A DNA stretch of 11,904 nucleotides from Desulfovibrio sp. (GTDB lineage: Bacteria > Desulfobacterota > Desulfovibrionia > Desulfovibrionales > Desulfovibrionaceae): assembly GCA_028708195.1 (NCBI GenBank), contig JAQVZK010000032.1:1-11904 (forward strand), written 5' to 3'. The position numbers and the translations under genes were made by a program. Below, in pieces: positions 1 to 5,767 of the stretch (its first letter is position 1; the number at the start of each line of letters is the position of its first letter). Under the pieces are notes generated by a model that was not told the origin of the DNA, searched no databases, and saw only the letters and a program-made list of their open reading frames with translations.

Positions 1-91
1 GAAGGCTTGCGGTTATAGGAACCGGGAGCATTTCAAGACAGCCATCTACTTCTTCTGTGGCGGTCTAAACCTCTACCCGGCCAGTTCCTGA
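1..91 (+). CDS. ISL3-like transposase, C-terminal end (partial)
   Basis: Only the last 29 codons are in the window, read from base 2 to a TGA at 89-91. The visible peptide contains GYRNREHFKTAIYFFCGGL and ends LYPASS. This pattern (GYRN, then an aromatic-rich helix with a small-residue GGL turn) resembles the extreme C-terminus of ISL3-family transposases. The family assignment is supported by the terminal inverted repeat that starts two bases after the stop codon, because ISL3 elements place the transposase stop very near the right end. The catalytic DDE residues lie outside the window, so it cannot be judged whether the element is intact. The match is made from memory of the family, not by search. 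Confidence 0.6.
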   Translation, partial: KACGYRNREHFKTAIYFFCGGLNLYPASS

Positions 92-93
92 CA

Positions 94-123
94 GGGGTTA
101 CCCACGGAAAACCCGGAAGAACC
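94..123 (-). repeat. right terminal inverted repeat of the ISL3-like element
   Basis: Read on the minus strand from 123 to 94, the sequence begins GGTTCTTCCGGG and ends GGGTAACCCC. This is the GG-N-TCTT ... GGGTAACCC style of ISL3-family ends. It lies directly after the transposase stop codon and directly before a sharp change to AT-rich sequence, which marks it as the element boundary. ISL3 elements usually duplicate 8 bp of target; the adjoining bases AAAAATTT (124-131) would be this side's copy, but the left end is not in the window. Confidence 0.65.
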
Positions 124-882
124 AAAAATTTAATTACATTAAATTGTATCTTGATGGATATTCATTTCTTATTTTTATACACATACTGTATTGAATATTT
201 ATTCAAGGATGCAATGTTTAAAAAAAATACAAATAGAATGAATGGGAATTAAATATATCTCCCATTCTATATATAAAATTAGTTCACAGATGCTTAATAA
301 TAGCGCTAAATAACAGGCAATGCCAATATTAATTTCGAATTACTTTAATTCTCCTTAAGCATATACTGTTGTGTTTTTTGTCAGGAAACAAGCCACTCGT
401 TTAAATTTTTCATTTGATTATAGCAAGTTATATTGAATTTATGGATCGCAACCCTCTGCCGATTTGCTGTGCAGATCTTGGAGACAAAATCAATGCGCCT
501 CATTGGCGATTACGTTGCTGGCGCCAAGAAGGAAGGGGATCGTAACAAAATGACTTCTGACCATAGATACATGAAATGCAATCAGGGTCTTCCAGGCATG
601 CAGCAGCAGGGTGTGTTCAGGACGTTTTTTATTGCTGGCTTCACAGTTTAAGCCTTTTGTAGGCAAGATGGCATAGGCAGTGTCAGAATCCGTTGGCGAG
701 TCATGAATTCGTATGTGGGTATATTTTTCCTCACAGGCCAGTATCCAGTTGGGCATAGAAAGCAGGTGCATATTCGCCGTAGAAGATCACGATTCGCAAG
801 ATACGCCAGGACTGCTTTTGCTGTTGAAGGGATTTGGCATCTGAGATTCCTTGATCAGAGGTGACAGTTCATCCTTTTAAAT
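124..882. other. AT-rich spacer without a convincing gene
   Basis: About 760 bases between the IS end and the operator region of the XRE gene. The first 300 bases are very AT-rich with many short stops in all frames. Positions 233-270 form an AT-rich inverted repeat. Open frames at 433-651 (+) and 490-771 (-) overlap each other, lack ribosome binding sites and have no recognisable motifs. The minus frame is the better-looking of the two, but an in-frame stop lies just upstream of its only ATG. This could be remnant coding sequence left after IS insertion; no function can be assigned. Confidence 0.5.
233..270. repeat. AT-rich inverted repeat with two alternative pairings
   Basis: GAATGGGA (240-247) pairs perfectly with TCCCATTC (260-267) across a 12-base AT loop. 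ATAGAATG (233-240) pairs perfectly with CATTCTAT (263-270). The two pairings share bases and exclude each other. No long T-run follows on either strand, so it is not a clear terminator. It may be an AT-rich protein-binding site or chance structure. Confidence 0.35.
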
Positions 883-926
883 AGTCACAAAGGGTCACAA
901 CTAGAACCAGGGTTACAATTGTGACT
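883..926. promoter_or_regulatory. putative operator: GTCACAA repeats and palindrome
   Basis: GTCACAA occurs at 884-890 and again at 894-900, a 10-bp period that places both on one face of the helix. A near-perfect palindrome, GTTACAATTGTGAC, follows at 912-925 (one mismatch) and is built from the same word in both orientations. The palindrome overlaps the -35 box of the promoter for the downstream XRE gene. This fits autorepression by that regulator, but binding is inferred. Confidence 0.55.
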
Positions 927-947
927 CTAATGATGTCAAGATAAAAT
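919..947 (+). promoter_or_regulatory. sigma-70 promoter for the XRE regulator
   Basis: TTGTGA (919-924) and TAAAAT (942-947) are separated by 17 bp, a good -35/-10 pair. The predicted start of transcription is near 954, only about 10 bases before the ATG at 964. There is no recognisable Shine-Dalgarno sequence, so the mRNA would have a very short leader. The -35 box lies inside the operator palindrome. Confidence 0.5.
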
Positions 948-963
948 ATGGTAGTTTGATGGG

Positions 964-1203
964 ATGAGAAGCGAACCTGAGATATATCAAGAAATTTCGG
1001 AGGTATTGGAGCGGCGACGCGAAAATTTGAAAATGTCGAAAAGACAATTAGCTAAATTAACTGGTATAACGCCTGTATATTTAAGAGAAGTGCTGAGGGG
1101 CGATAGAAAGCCATCCGTTGTTATTCTTATTTCACTCTGTACAGCCCTAAACTTAAATATGTCGGATTTGTTCCTTCAATTAGAAAGACAAAATAAAATA
1201 TAA
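964..1203 (+). CDS. small XRE/Cro-CI family DNA-binding regulator
   Basis: A 79-residue protein made almost entirely of one HTH_3 (Cro/CI-type) domain. Helices 2-3 correspond to roughly residues 25-45, with the typical features SKRQLAKLTGI, then TPVYLREVLRGDRKPS, then a hydrophobic helix ending in LFLQLE. There is no dimerisation or sensor domain, as in short phage- and plasmid-type repressors and controller proteins. An in-frame TAG at 952-954 rules out a longer start, so ATG 964 is the first possible start; the ribosome binding site is weak. It is preceded by a promoter overlapped by GTCACAA repeats, suggesting autoregulation. The next gene is convergent, so it is a lone cistron. Its targets are unknown. 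Confidence 0.8.
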   Translation: MRSEPEIYQEISEVLERRRENLKMSKRQLAKLTGITPVYLREVLRGDRKPSVVILISLCTALNLNMSDLFLQLERQNKI

Positions 1204-1326
1204 GTTGTTACAGAAGAATAACAGTATGACTCGTGAATAGCGCGCAGCAGAAGTTGTGGGCAGCTTTGTTGATTTATAAAATACTCATTTTGTAGTTTAA
1301 CTCCTATAAAAAGTTGTCTCATTGGA

Positions 1327-1521
1327 TTATTGATTGGCAGTTTTCTCTATCAGGTTATAACTCGTACTACGCCCGCCGTGCTCGCCTTGCTGTGAGATAC
1401 CGTATCCCATCAACTCCCGAATATCCCGTAAGGCGGCATCTGGCAGCAATTCGGTTACACGGGGCCAATCTTGCCGGGAGGGACTGTTGGCCGCTGGTGT
1501 TCGGGGTACTTGTGTCAGATG
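1327..1521 (-). other. open frame continuing past the radical SAM stop codon
   Basis: Directly after the amber stop (1522-1524) of the radical SAM gene, the same frame stays open for 64 codons until TAA at 1327-1329. The encoded peptide looks protein-like: it contains DWPRVTELLPDAALRDIREL, a plausible amphipathic helix, then MGYGI. The upstream gene may therefore have been truncated by a nonsense mutation, or its natural C-terminus may be about 64 residues longer. No start codon or ribosome binding site supports an independent gene. The remaining 1204-1326 stretch holds only a weak inverted repeat just after the XRE stop codon. Confidence 0.35.
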
Positions 1522-2478
1522 CTATGCCCCTGTCTGCTCCAGGTGTTCGATTTTTTGCAGCAGGGCAGAGTCCACAAAAAATGGCTGGCAAATCATACCC
1601 AGAGTTTTTGCCCAATGTCTAAAGCGTACTGCAGCGTTCAGGCTCTGTTCGCTCACCCGGTTGCTGTTGACCTCGCGAAAATCGAAGGAGTAGCACACGG
1701 TAGTTATCTCTAGCTGCGTGCAAAGTTTAAAGAAGGCATCAATATCTTTTTTTTCATTGGTCATGTCAAAAATGATGTACTTTAGCTCGATTTGAGAGGG
1801 GTGCTGCGCCGCAGACCGATAGCGGTGCAGGGAATACATGACTTTTTCCCACACGTCCTTGCCTTTCACGCGGGTGTGAAGTTGCGGCCCGCCTGAATCA
1901 AGGCTGACGTCAATGCGGCCCACGCCGCTGGCGAGTATCACTTCTACCCATTTTGAGTAGATAATGGCGTTTGTATATATCTGCTGAAAAAAACCGTTTT
2001 CTGCAATCCAACGTGCCGCTTTTTCAAATTCTGGAAGCAACGTTGGCTCGCCGCCGCCCCAACTTATTGCGCACTTAGGGGTGAGCGCGTCTTGTTTCAT
2101 CAGGCTTTGCAACGCAGGTGTGATGTCATAAGGCTTTGTTTTGTGTGTCTGTTTCCACAAATCACAGTACACGCAACGACAGTTACAGTGAAAACGGTGC
2201 TGATTAAAAGACAGGGTACGAAACGTGCACTGAACGTCTGCCAGATTTACTTCCAGAATTACATTTTCCCTGAGTTCGGGGCACGGGGCGCAGACGGCAG
2301 GGGGATTTTGCTGGATTTTCTGTAAAATATTTCTGATGTGCGCGTTATAGGCCACCATGTCGATGGGGCCTCCCACGTAAGGGAAGGCAGGAATGCCAAT
2401 CTGGCGTACATTGCAACAGGGTTGCAGGGCAGTGGGTTCAAAGTTCAAATCCCAGAGGATATTGGGGCAGAATCTCAT
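1522..2478 (-). CDS. radical SAM protein with N-terminal SPASM-like cysteine cluster
   Basis: A 318-residue protein. The canonical radical SAM [4Fe-4S] motif CxxxCxxC is at C98, C102 and C105 (FHCNCRCVYCDLW). It is followed by the SAM-contacting GGGEP at 141-145, and later strands such as RIDVSLDSGG fit the TIM-barrel half. Before the core, CCN at 21-23 and CAPC at 63-66 flank a stretch with spacing like an auxiliary-cluster (SPASM-type) region, which normally sits C-terminal to the core. The substrate cannot be deduced, and no peptide precursor or partner gene is adjacent. The start ATG is preceded by GGAAAA, and a sigma-54-like promoter lies about 50 bases upstream. The stop is TAG, and the frame stays open for 64 more codons, so the C-terminus may be truncated. 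The radical SAM call is firm; the function is unknown. Confidence 0.85.
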   Translation of the reverse strand: MRFCPNILWDLNFEPTALQPCCNVRQIGIPAFPYVGGPIDMVAYNAHIRNILQKIQQNPPAVCAPCPELRENVILEVNLADVQCTFRTLSFNQHRFHCNCRCVYCDLWKQTHKTKPYDITPALQSLMKQDALTPKCAISWGGGEPTLLPEFEKAARWIAENGFFQQIYTNAIIYSKWVEVILASGVGRIDVSLDSGGPQLHTRVKGKDVWEKVMYSLHRYRSAAQHPSQIELKYIIFDMTNEKKDIDAFFKLCTQLEITTVCYSFDFREVNSNRVSEQSLNAAVRFRHWAKTLGMICQPFFVDSALLQKIEHLEQTGA

Positions 2479-2528
2479 GGGTTTTCCGTTGGTTCTTGGT
2501 TCACAAACAATATATTGGCAATGTATTT

Positions 2529-2546
2529 ATGCATTTTTTGTGCCAA
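2529..2546 (-). promoter_or_regulatory. sigma-54-type promoter for the radical SAM gene
   Basis: On the minus strand the sequence reads TTGGCACAAAAAATGCAT. It has the -24 GG and -12 GC dinucleotides exactly 10 bases apart and matches the TTGGCAC half perfectly; the -12 half is ATGCA instead of TTGCA. The predicted start of transcription is near 2520, about 40 bases before the ATG at 2478. It would require an enhancer-binding activator, and none is encoded in the window. Confidence 0.55.
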
Positions 2547-2573
2547 AAATTGTACGGAATAGTTGTCAGTGTA

Positions 2574-2582
2574 GGGGGGGGG
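2574..2582. repeat. G9 homopolymer tract upstream of the radical SAM gene
   Basis: Nine consecutive G residues on the plus strand lie about 30 bp upstream of the sigma-54-like promoter and about 95 bp upstream of the start codon. Tracts of this length are prone to slipped-strand length change in some bacteria. They could alter activator-to-promoter spacing, but no variation can be seen in a single sequence. Confidence 0.5.
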
Positions 2583-2634
2583 CATACCAGACTATCCCTA
2601 CAATGCGATGAAGGCATGCTATCACACCGCTGAT

Positions 2635-2676
2635 GATAAAAACGGGCCACACTATGAGGTGTGCCCCGTTTTTATC
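2635..2676 (-). terminator. rho-independent terminator of the DUF2333-like gene
   Basis: GATAAAAACGGG (2635-2646) pairs perfectly with CCCGTTTTTATC (2665-2676). A further CACAC/GTGTG extension follows after one mismatch, giving a stem of about 18 bp with a short loop. The stem ends in an A-run on one side and a T-run on the other, so it can act in both directions. It lies 18 bases downstream of the minus-strand stop at 2695. Confidence 0.85.
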
Positions 2677-2694
2677 AAGACGACAGCAAAATTT

Positions 2695-3615
2695 TTACAT
2701 ACGAATGCTGTTACGGATGTCTTCCAGCCTGGCCTTGGCAAACAGCAGGTACGAGAGAACCAGCTCACCAGAGTTGAACGACGATGTCACATACAAAGGG
2801 TCATAATCACAGATGCGGTTCAGGTAAGACATGGCAGCAGCCATATTTTCTTCATTATTCTTGGCCCGGATTTCGGGGTACAGCATATAAAGGGTGTGGA
2901 TAAAGTCACGCAGTACCAACACAATGCCCTGTACTTCGTAGATACGATTATCCAGAGTGTAGAAGTTCATACTCTGAGCGTTCTGCAACAGCCCAAGGGC
3001 ATACCCCAGCAGGTTTTCTCCAGTTACGGCCACAAATGATGCGTAGAGATCATCTGAACGGCAGTTGAATACACCAGTGCCATTATCCAGAGATTTTTTG
3101 TAGTCTTGAAGCAGCTTGAAACCTTTCTCGTACGACCCTTCAGCAGAGGGCAGCATAAAGCTGCGGGGGTCGATGGCAAAACTGTTGATGCGCGCCTTGT
3201 ACAAAAACTCGCTTTCACGGTCACTGGTGCCAAGCTTGGCTATCTGGCTTGCGTAAAGATCAAGCAGAAAACGTGTGGCATGGTAGACGCCGTACTGGCG
3301 GTAAGCGCGGTTATCCATCACAAAGCGGTTAAAAATTATGTCGTTGATGCTCCAGCCAAAGGAGGAATCAAGCTCACGGCGCATCTGATTGGTGATGGAA
3401 TCCAGCAGGATCTTCCCCTTTTCATTTTCGGGCAACTTGTCTGCCGCTGCTGGCACGGGCATGGGCTCGTCGAATGTTGTGGTGTCAAGCAGCGAATACA
3501 CACGTTGTGCTCCCCATACCAGAAGCAGGATGCCCAAAAGAAGAGACATCTGCACGGCCAGGGTTTTAAGCACGACCTGCAGTTTCAAAATTGGTGGAAG
3601 GGTAGGCAATTTCAT
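2695..3615 (-). CDS. DUF2333-like single-pass membrane protein
   Basis: A 306-residue protein with one N-terminal membrane segment (about residues 17-40, LAVQMSLLLGILLLVWGA). An acidic/proline linker follows, then a long mostly helical domain. The conserved-looking block SSFGWSINDIIFNRFVMDNR followed by AYRQYGVYHATRF resembles the DUF2333 family, found in several proteobacteria with no established function. Topology predicts a short cytoplasmic N-terminus and a periplasmic body. The start is supported by AGAGGAT about 6 bases upstream of the ATG. It is transcribed alone on the minus strand and ends at a strong terminator. There are no catalytic motifs. The family call is from memory of the conserved block. 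Confidence 0.7.
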   Translation of the reverse strand: MKLPTLPPILKLQVVLKTLAVQMSLLLGILLLVWGAQRVYSLLDTTTFDEPMPVPAAADKLPENEKGKILLDSITNQMRRELDSSFGWSINDIIFNRFVMDNRAYRQYGVYHATRFLLDLYASQIAKLGTSDRESEFLYKARINSFAIDPRSFMLPSAEGSYEKGFKLLQDYKKSLDNGTGVFNCRSDDLYASFVAVTGENLLGYALGLLQNAQSMNFYTLDNRIYEVQGIVLVLRDFIHTLYMLYPEIRAKNNEENMAAAMSYLNRICDYDPLYVTSSFNSGELVLSYLLFAKARLEDIRNSIRM

Positions 3616-4140
3616 ATACGTAATCCTCTACGAAATCAGTTTTTTTGTGTACTATGAGTAGGAATCGCTCACCAATATACAGGCGAACTGGCAAATGGGG
3701 AAGGGCCTGATTTAGGACCTGCCAGGGGCAAGCACCCAGATTTAAACTTTTGCCGCTCTATCTGTTTGTTTATGTAGATTACTGTGCGCAATAGTTTGCC
3801 CAGGTGTAAAAAATTCAGATGTTACAGGAAAAAGTAATTCTAATTTTACGTCTATCAGTTAATTTTTTATAATATACATTTAAATATAGTAATTTAAGCT
3901 TATGCGTCCGCTTTAGCCGTCTTTCTACGTCATGCATTAACCTCTTCTTTATTGCTCTGGTAAGTTACGCAGAGTGCTCTTCATTGCTGCACATTGGCAC
4001 AGCGGTGAAGACCTTTGCTTTGTCATGTAACACAACTGGTTTTGCGGCATGAAGCATTTTTACCGCGAGGTGCTTCGCTGAACGAGCAGGGTAGACGGCC
4101 TCGGGCCAGGCGCCAGCATGCAGACGTCCGCCGTTGAGGC
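3616..4140. other. long intergenic region, no clear gene
   Basis: This stretch lies upstream of the minus-strand DUF2333-like gene and downstream of the minus-strand choloylglycine hydrolase gene. The left part (to about 3900) is AT-rich and contains a possible plus-strand promoter. The right part is richer in GC and has several short overlapping open frames on the minus strand without start signals. One, at about 3970-4140 with no start codon of its own, could be a decayed gene end. No tRNA or known RNA motif was recognised. Confidence 0.5.
3845..3873 (+). promoter_or_regulatory. possible plus-strand promoter
   Basis: TTTACG (3845-3850) and a perfect TATAAT (3868-3873) are separated by 17 bp. 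The region is AT-rich, so chance occurrence is likely. It gains some weight because a plus-oriented hairpin terminator follows about 300 bases downstream with no plus-strand gene between them. Confidence 0.25.
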
Positions 4141-4196
4141 GCACGCACAGAACCGTAGATTCTACGGTTCTGTGCGTGCAGGTGTTATTGTTTTTT
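4141..4196 (+). terminator. long perfect hairpin followed by a T-rich tract
   Basis: GCACGCACAGAACCGTAGA (4141-4159) and its exact complement (4161-4179) surround one central T, an almost perfect 39-base palindrome. On the plus strand it is followed by GGTGTTATTGTTTTTTC, a loose T-tract, as in intrinsic terminators. On the minus strand the stem is followed by GC-rich sequence. It also lies 55 bases past the minus-strand stop at 4234, where it may simply stabilise that mRNA's 3' end. Confidence 0.55.
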
Positions 4197-4233
4197 CAAT
4201 GCGCCGGTGGTTGGCATTTTTCGCTTGATACGA

Positions 4234-5340
4234 CTATTTGGGCCCGGCAGGAAGGAAGGCAAAGGGCTTTGCTTCCACAAAGTGCGCAGAGGCTTCTCCG
4301 GCAAAGATTGCCCCATTTTGCAGGGTCAGCTTCTTCACAGGGGCGCCGGGTTTCAGGTTCAGTTTATCCATAGCGACCCAGAAGGTATTGGGGCTGGTGG
4401 CGGAATCAAAAAAATAGGTCAGATTTTTCTGATCGGCGATGGATCGCCAGATTGTTGAAGAAATATTTGGTTGGCCGGGTGTTGTGATCCCCAGCGGCAC
4501 ACTGACCGCGCGCTGCAGACTGAGCATGCTGGCAATGGCCTGATTGTTGAATGTTTTTCCTGGAACAGCGGCAATATAGTTTTTATCCAGCGCCTTGGGG
4601 ATGGCTTCAAGAAAAAAGGAGGCGCGGGCAAAGCGGTCGGCCGCGCGGTTGGTTCCGGGCAGAAACACAAGCCCGCCAATCTCCTTCCAATAGGCGTTCA
4701 GGGCAAGCTGTTGATCATAGCTTGGGGAGTTGGTCATCACGGCAAAGTTTTTGCCGTGGTGTATCACCAGTTTTCCCTTGATGTATTCAAAAATGGCCGA
4801 ATCACCGCTGGCATCTGAGATCGCCAGATGCATAGTACTTGCGGCCCCGTTGGGCAGCCTTGGGGCGGCAATCTGAAAGGGTTCGTTTTTGAGAGCTTCT
4901 ACCGTTTCTGCAACGTTGGCGAAGTTGTCCAAAACATACTGGGCCCACGTTGATATGGAGATGACGGGCTTTTGGGGGTCAAGCGTGCCATAATCGGACT
5001 CTGCAAGATACAGGATGCTGGTCACAAGCCCCTTTTCATTCATGCCATCTGCCGAGCCCACATCGTAACCAGCCGCAATAAGGCTGCCGTACTTGGATAC
5101 CCAAAGTACGGACTGGCTACCGGCGGCTCCGTCTTTTTGCATCCCTGCGGGGAAGACCCACAGGTTGGTGCCCATATCTTCTTTCCAGTCCATATTACGG
5201 CCTGTGATGACGGTATTTCCATCAGCAGAGACGTACAGCGTTCTCGTGCAGGCCAGCACCGGCTGGCAGCTGATTGCCGTAATCAGCACCAAGCCCATCA
5301 GAGACATAAAAAACTTAAATTTTGTCATATTTTTGATCAT
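4234..5340 (-). CDS. exported choloylglycine hydrolase / linear amide C-N hydrolase family enzyme
   Basis: A 368-residue protein of the Ntn-hydrolase choloylglycine hydrolase family (bile salt hydrolases and penicillin V acylases), which cleaves amide bonds using an N-terminal cysteine. The signal peptide (residues 1-30, ending ISCQPVLA) leads directly into C31-TRT, so cleavage after A30 would expose the nucleophile. Other family landmarks are present: GRNMDW (R48, D51), DGMNEKGL (the Asn of the oxyanion region), MTNSPSYDQQL (the conserved Asn), and a late DRFARASF arginine. The ATG at 5340 is chosen because CAGGAG lies 8 bases upstream and the signal peptide follows; the frame is open for 44 more codons upstream, but that segment is not signal-like. 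Substrate (conjugated bile salt, penicillin V, N-acyl amide or acyl-homoserine lactone) cannot be told from sequence alone. Confidence 0.88.
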   Translation of the reverse strand: MIKNMTKFKFFMSLMGLVLITAISCQPVLACTRTLYVSADGNTVITGRNMDWKEDMGTNLWVFPAGMQKDGAAGSQSVLWVSKYGSLIAAGYDVGSADGMNEKGLVTSILYLAESDYGTLDPQKPVISISTWAQYVLDNFANVAETVEALKNEPFQIAAPRLPNGAASTMHLAISDASGDSAIFEYIKGKLVIHHGKNFAVMTNSPSYDQQLALNAYWKEIGGLVFLPGTNRAADRFARASFFLEAIPKALDKNYIAAVPGKTFNNQAIASMLSLQRAVSVPLGITTPGQPNISSTIWRSIADQKNLTYFFDSATSPNTFWVAMDKLNLKPGAPVKKLTLQNGAIFAGEASAHFVEAKPFAFLPAGPK

Positions 5341-5767
5341 ATAACGGCTCCTGTGAGCTTGTTTTATACAGACGGCTGGCGACTGTGGATAGATCGGCAA
5401 TGCCCTGTTGCCTGAAGGGATTCGCACTCTGACATGAGTCAGCTCGCGGGTGGGCAGCGAGGGCAACTGCAAGACAGCGTAATCACTAAAAACTAGAGAT
5501 AAAACACCTCGCCGTCAAACATGACACCGCATGTTATGCCCCGCGCCCTGTTAGAGGGGGGATGGGTAGCGGGCCTGACGCTCAAACAAGGCAAACAAAG
5601 GCCTTTGGCAGCAACAGTGCCAAAGGCTCTGTCTGGTTAAGGCTGAAATTTCAGCACATTCGGGGGGGGACTCCCGCACGGGGAGCGAAGCGGGCTGGCA
5701 CCGTGGTTGAAATTGAAAACAAGGCCGGTAACCTCGGTCAGTATGACTATCAAAGCGGAGGAGATTT
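5341..5767. other. divergent intergenic region with hairpin and poly-G tracts
   Basis: This region separates the minus-strand hydrolase gene from the plus-strand flavodoxin remnant. It holds a G7 tract (5556-5562), a hairpin (5601-5627), a 14-bp perfect palindrome GCTGAAATTTCAGC (5642-5655) and a G8 tract (5662-5669). An imperfect sigma-54-like element, TGGCAC-N5-TTGA, lies at 5696-5710, with GA in place of the invariant GC. TATAAA occurs about 30 bases upstream of the hydrolase start, without a good -35 box. The open frame 5562-5789 has no recognisable protein features. Confidence 0.5.
5601..5627 (-). repeat. hairpin, possible minus-strand terminator
   Basis: GCCTTTGGCA (5601-5610) and TGCCAAAGGC (5618-5627) form a perfect 10-bp stem with a 7-base loop. 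On the minus strand it is followed by CTTTGTTTGCCTTGTTTG, a loose T-rich stretch; on the plus strand no T-run follows. No minus-strand gene now lies immediately upstream of it, so its role is unclear. Confidence 0.4.

Noticed and set aside
490..771. 93-codon open frame on the minus strand in the AT-rich spacer
   Set aside because: It overlaps another open frame at 433-651, has no ribosome binding site and no recognisable motif, and an in-frame stop lies just before its ATG. It may be a remnant but is not supportable as a gene.
884..925. Short CRISPR-like direct repeats
   Set aside because: The 7-bp units at 10-bp spacing are far too short for a CRISPR array and fit an operator better.
1522..1524. 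Pyrrolysine or other recoding at the amber codon
   Set aside because: Another gene in the window also ends with TAG, radical SAM enzymes are not known pyrrolysine proteins, and no recoding element is visible. A nonsense mutation is simpler.
1314..1713. Several overlapping plus-strand open frames at the 3' end of the radical SAM gene
   Set aside because: They are shadows of the minus-strand coding frame and its in-frame extension, and lack start signals or motifs.
2436..2455. tRNA T-arm-like sequence (GTTCAAATCC)
   Set aside because: It lies inside the radical SAM coding sequence near its start, and no matching acceptor, D or anticodon arms are present.
5341..5472. Longer start for the choloylglycine hydrolase (44 extra codons)
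   Set aside because: The extra segment is polar and not signal-like. A good ribosome binding site (CAGGAG) and a classic signal peptide begin at the ATG at 5340.
5696..5710. Sigma-54-like element TGGCAC-N5-TTGA before the flavodoxin remnant
   Set aside because: The nearly invariant -12 GC is GA here, and the gene it would drive is broken.
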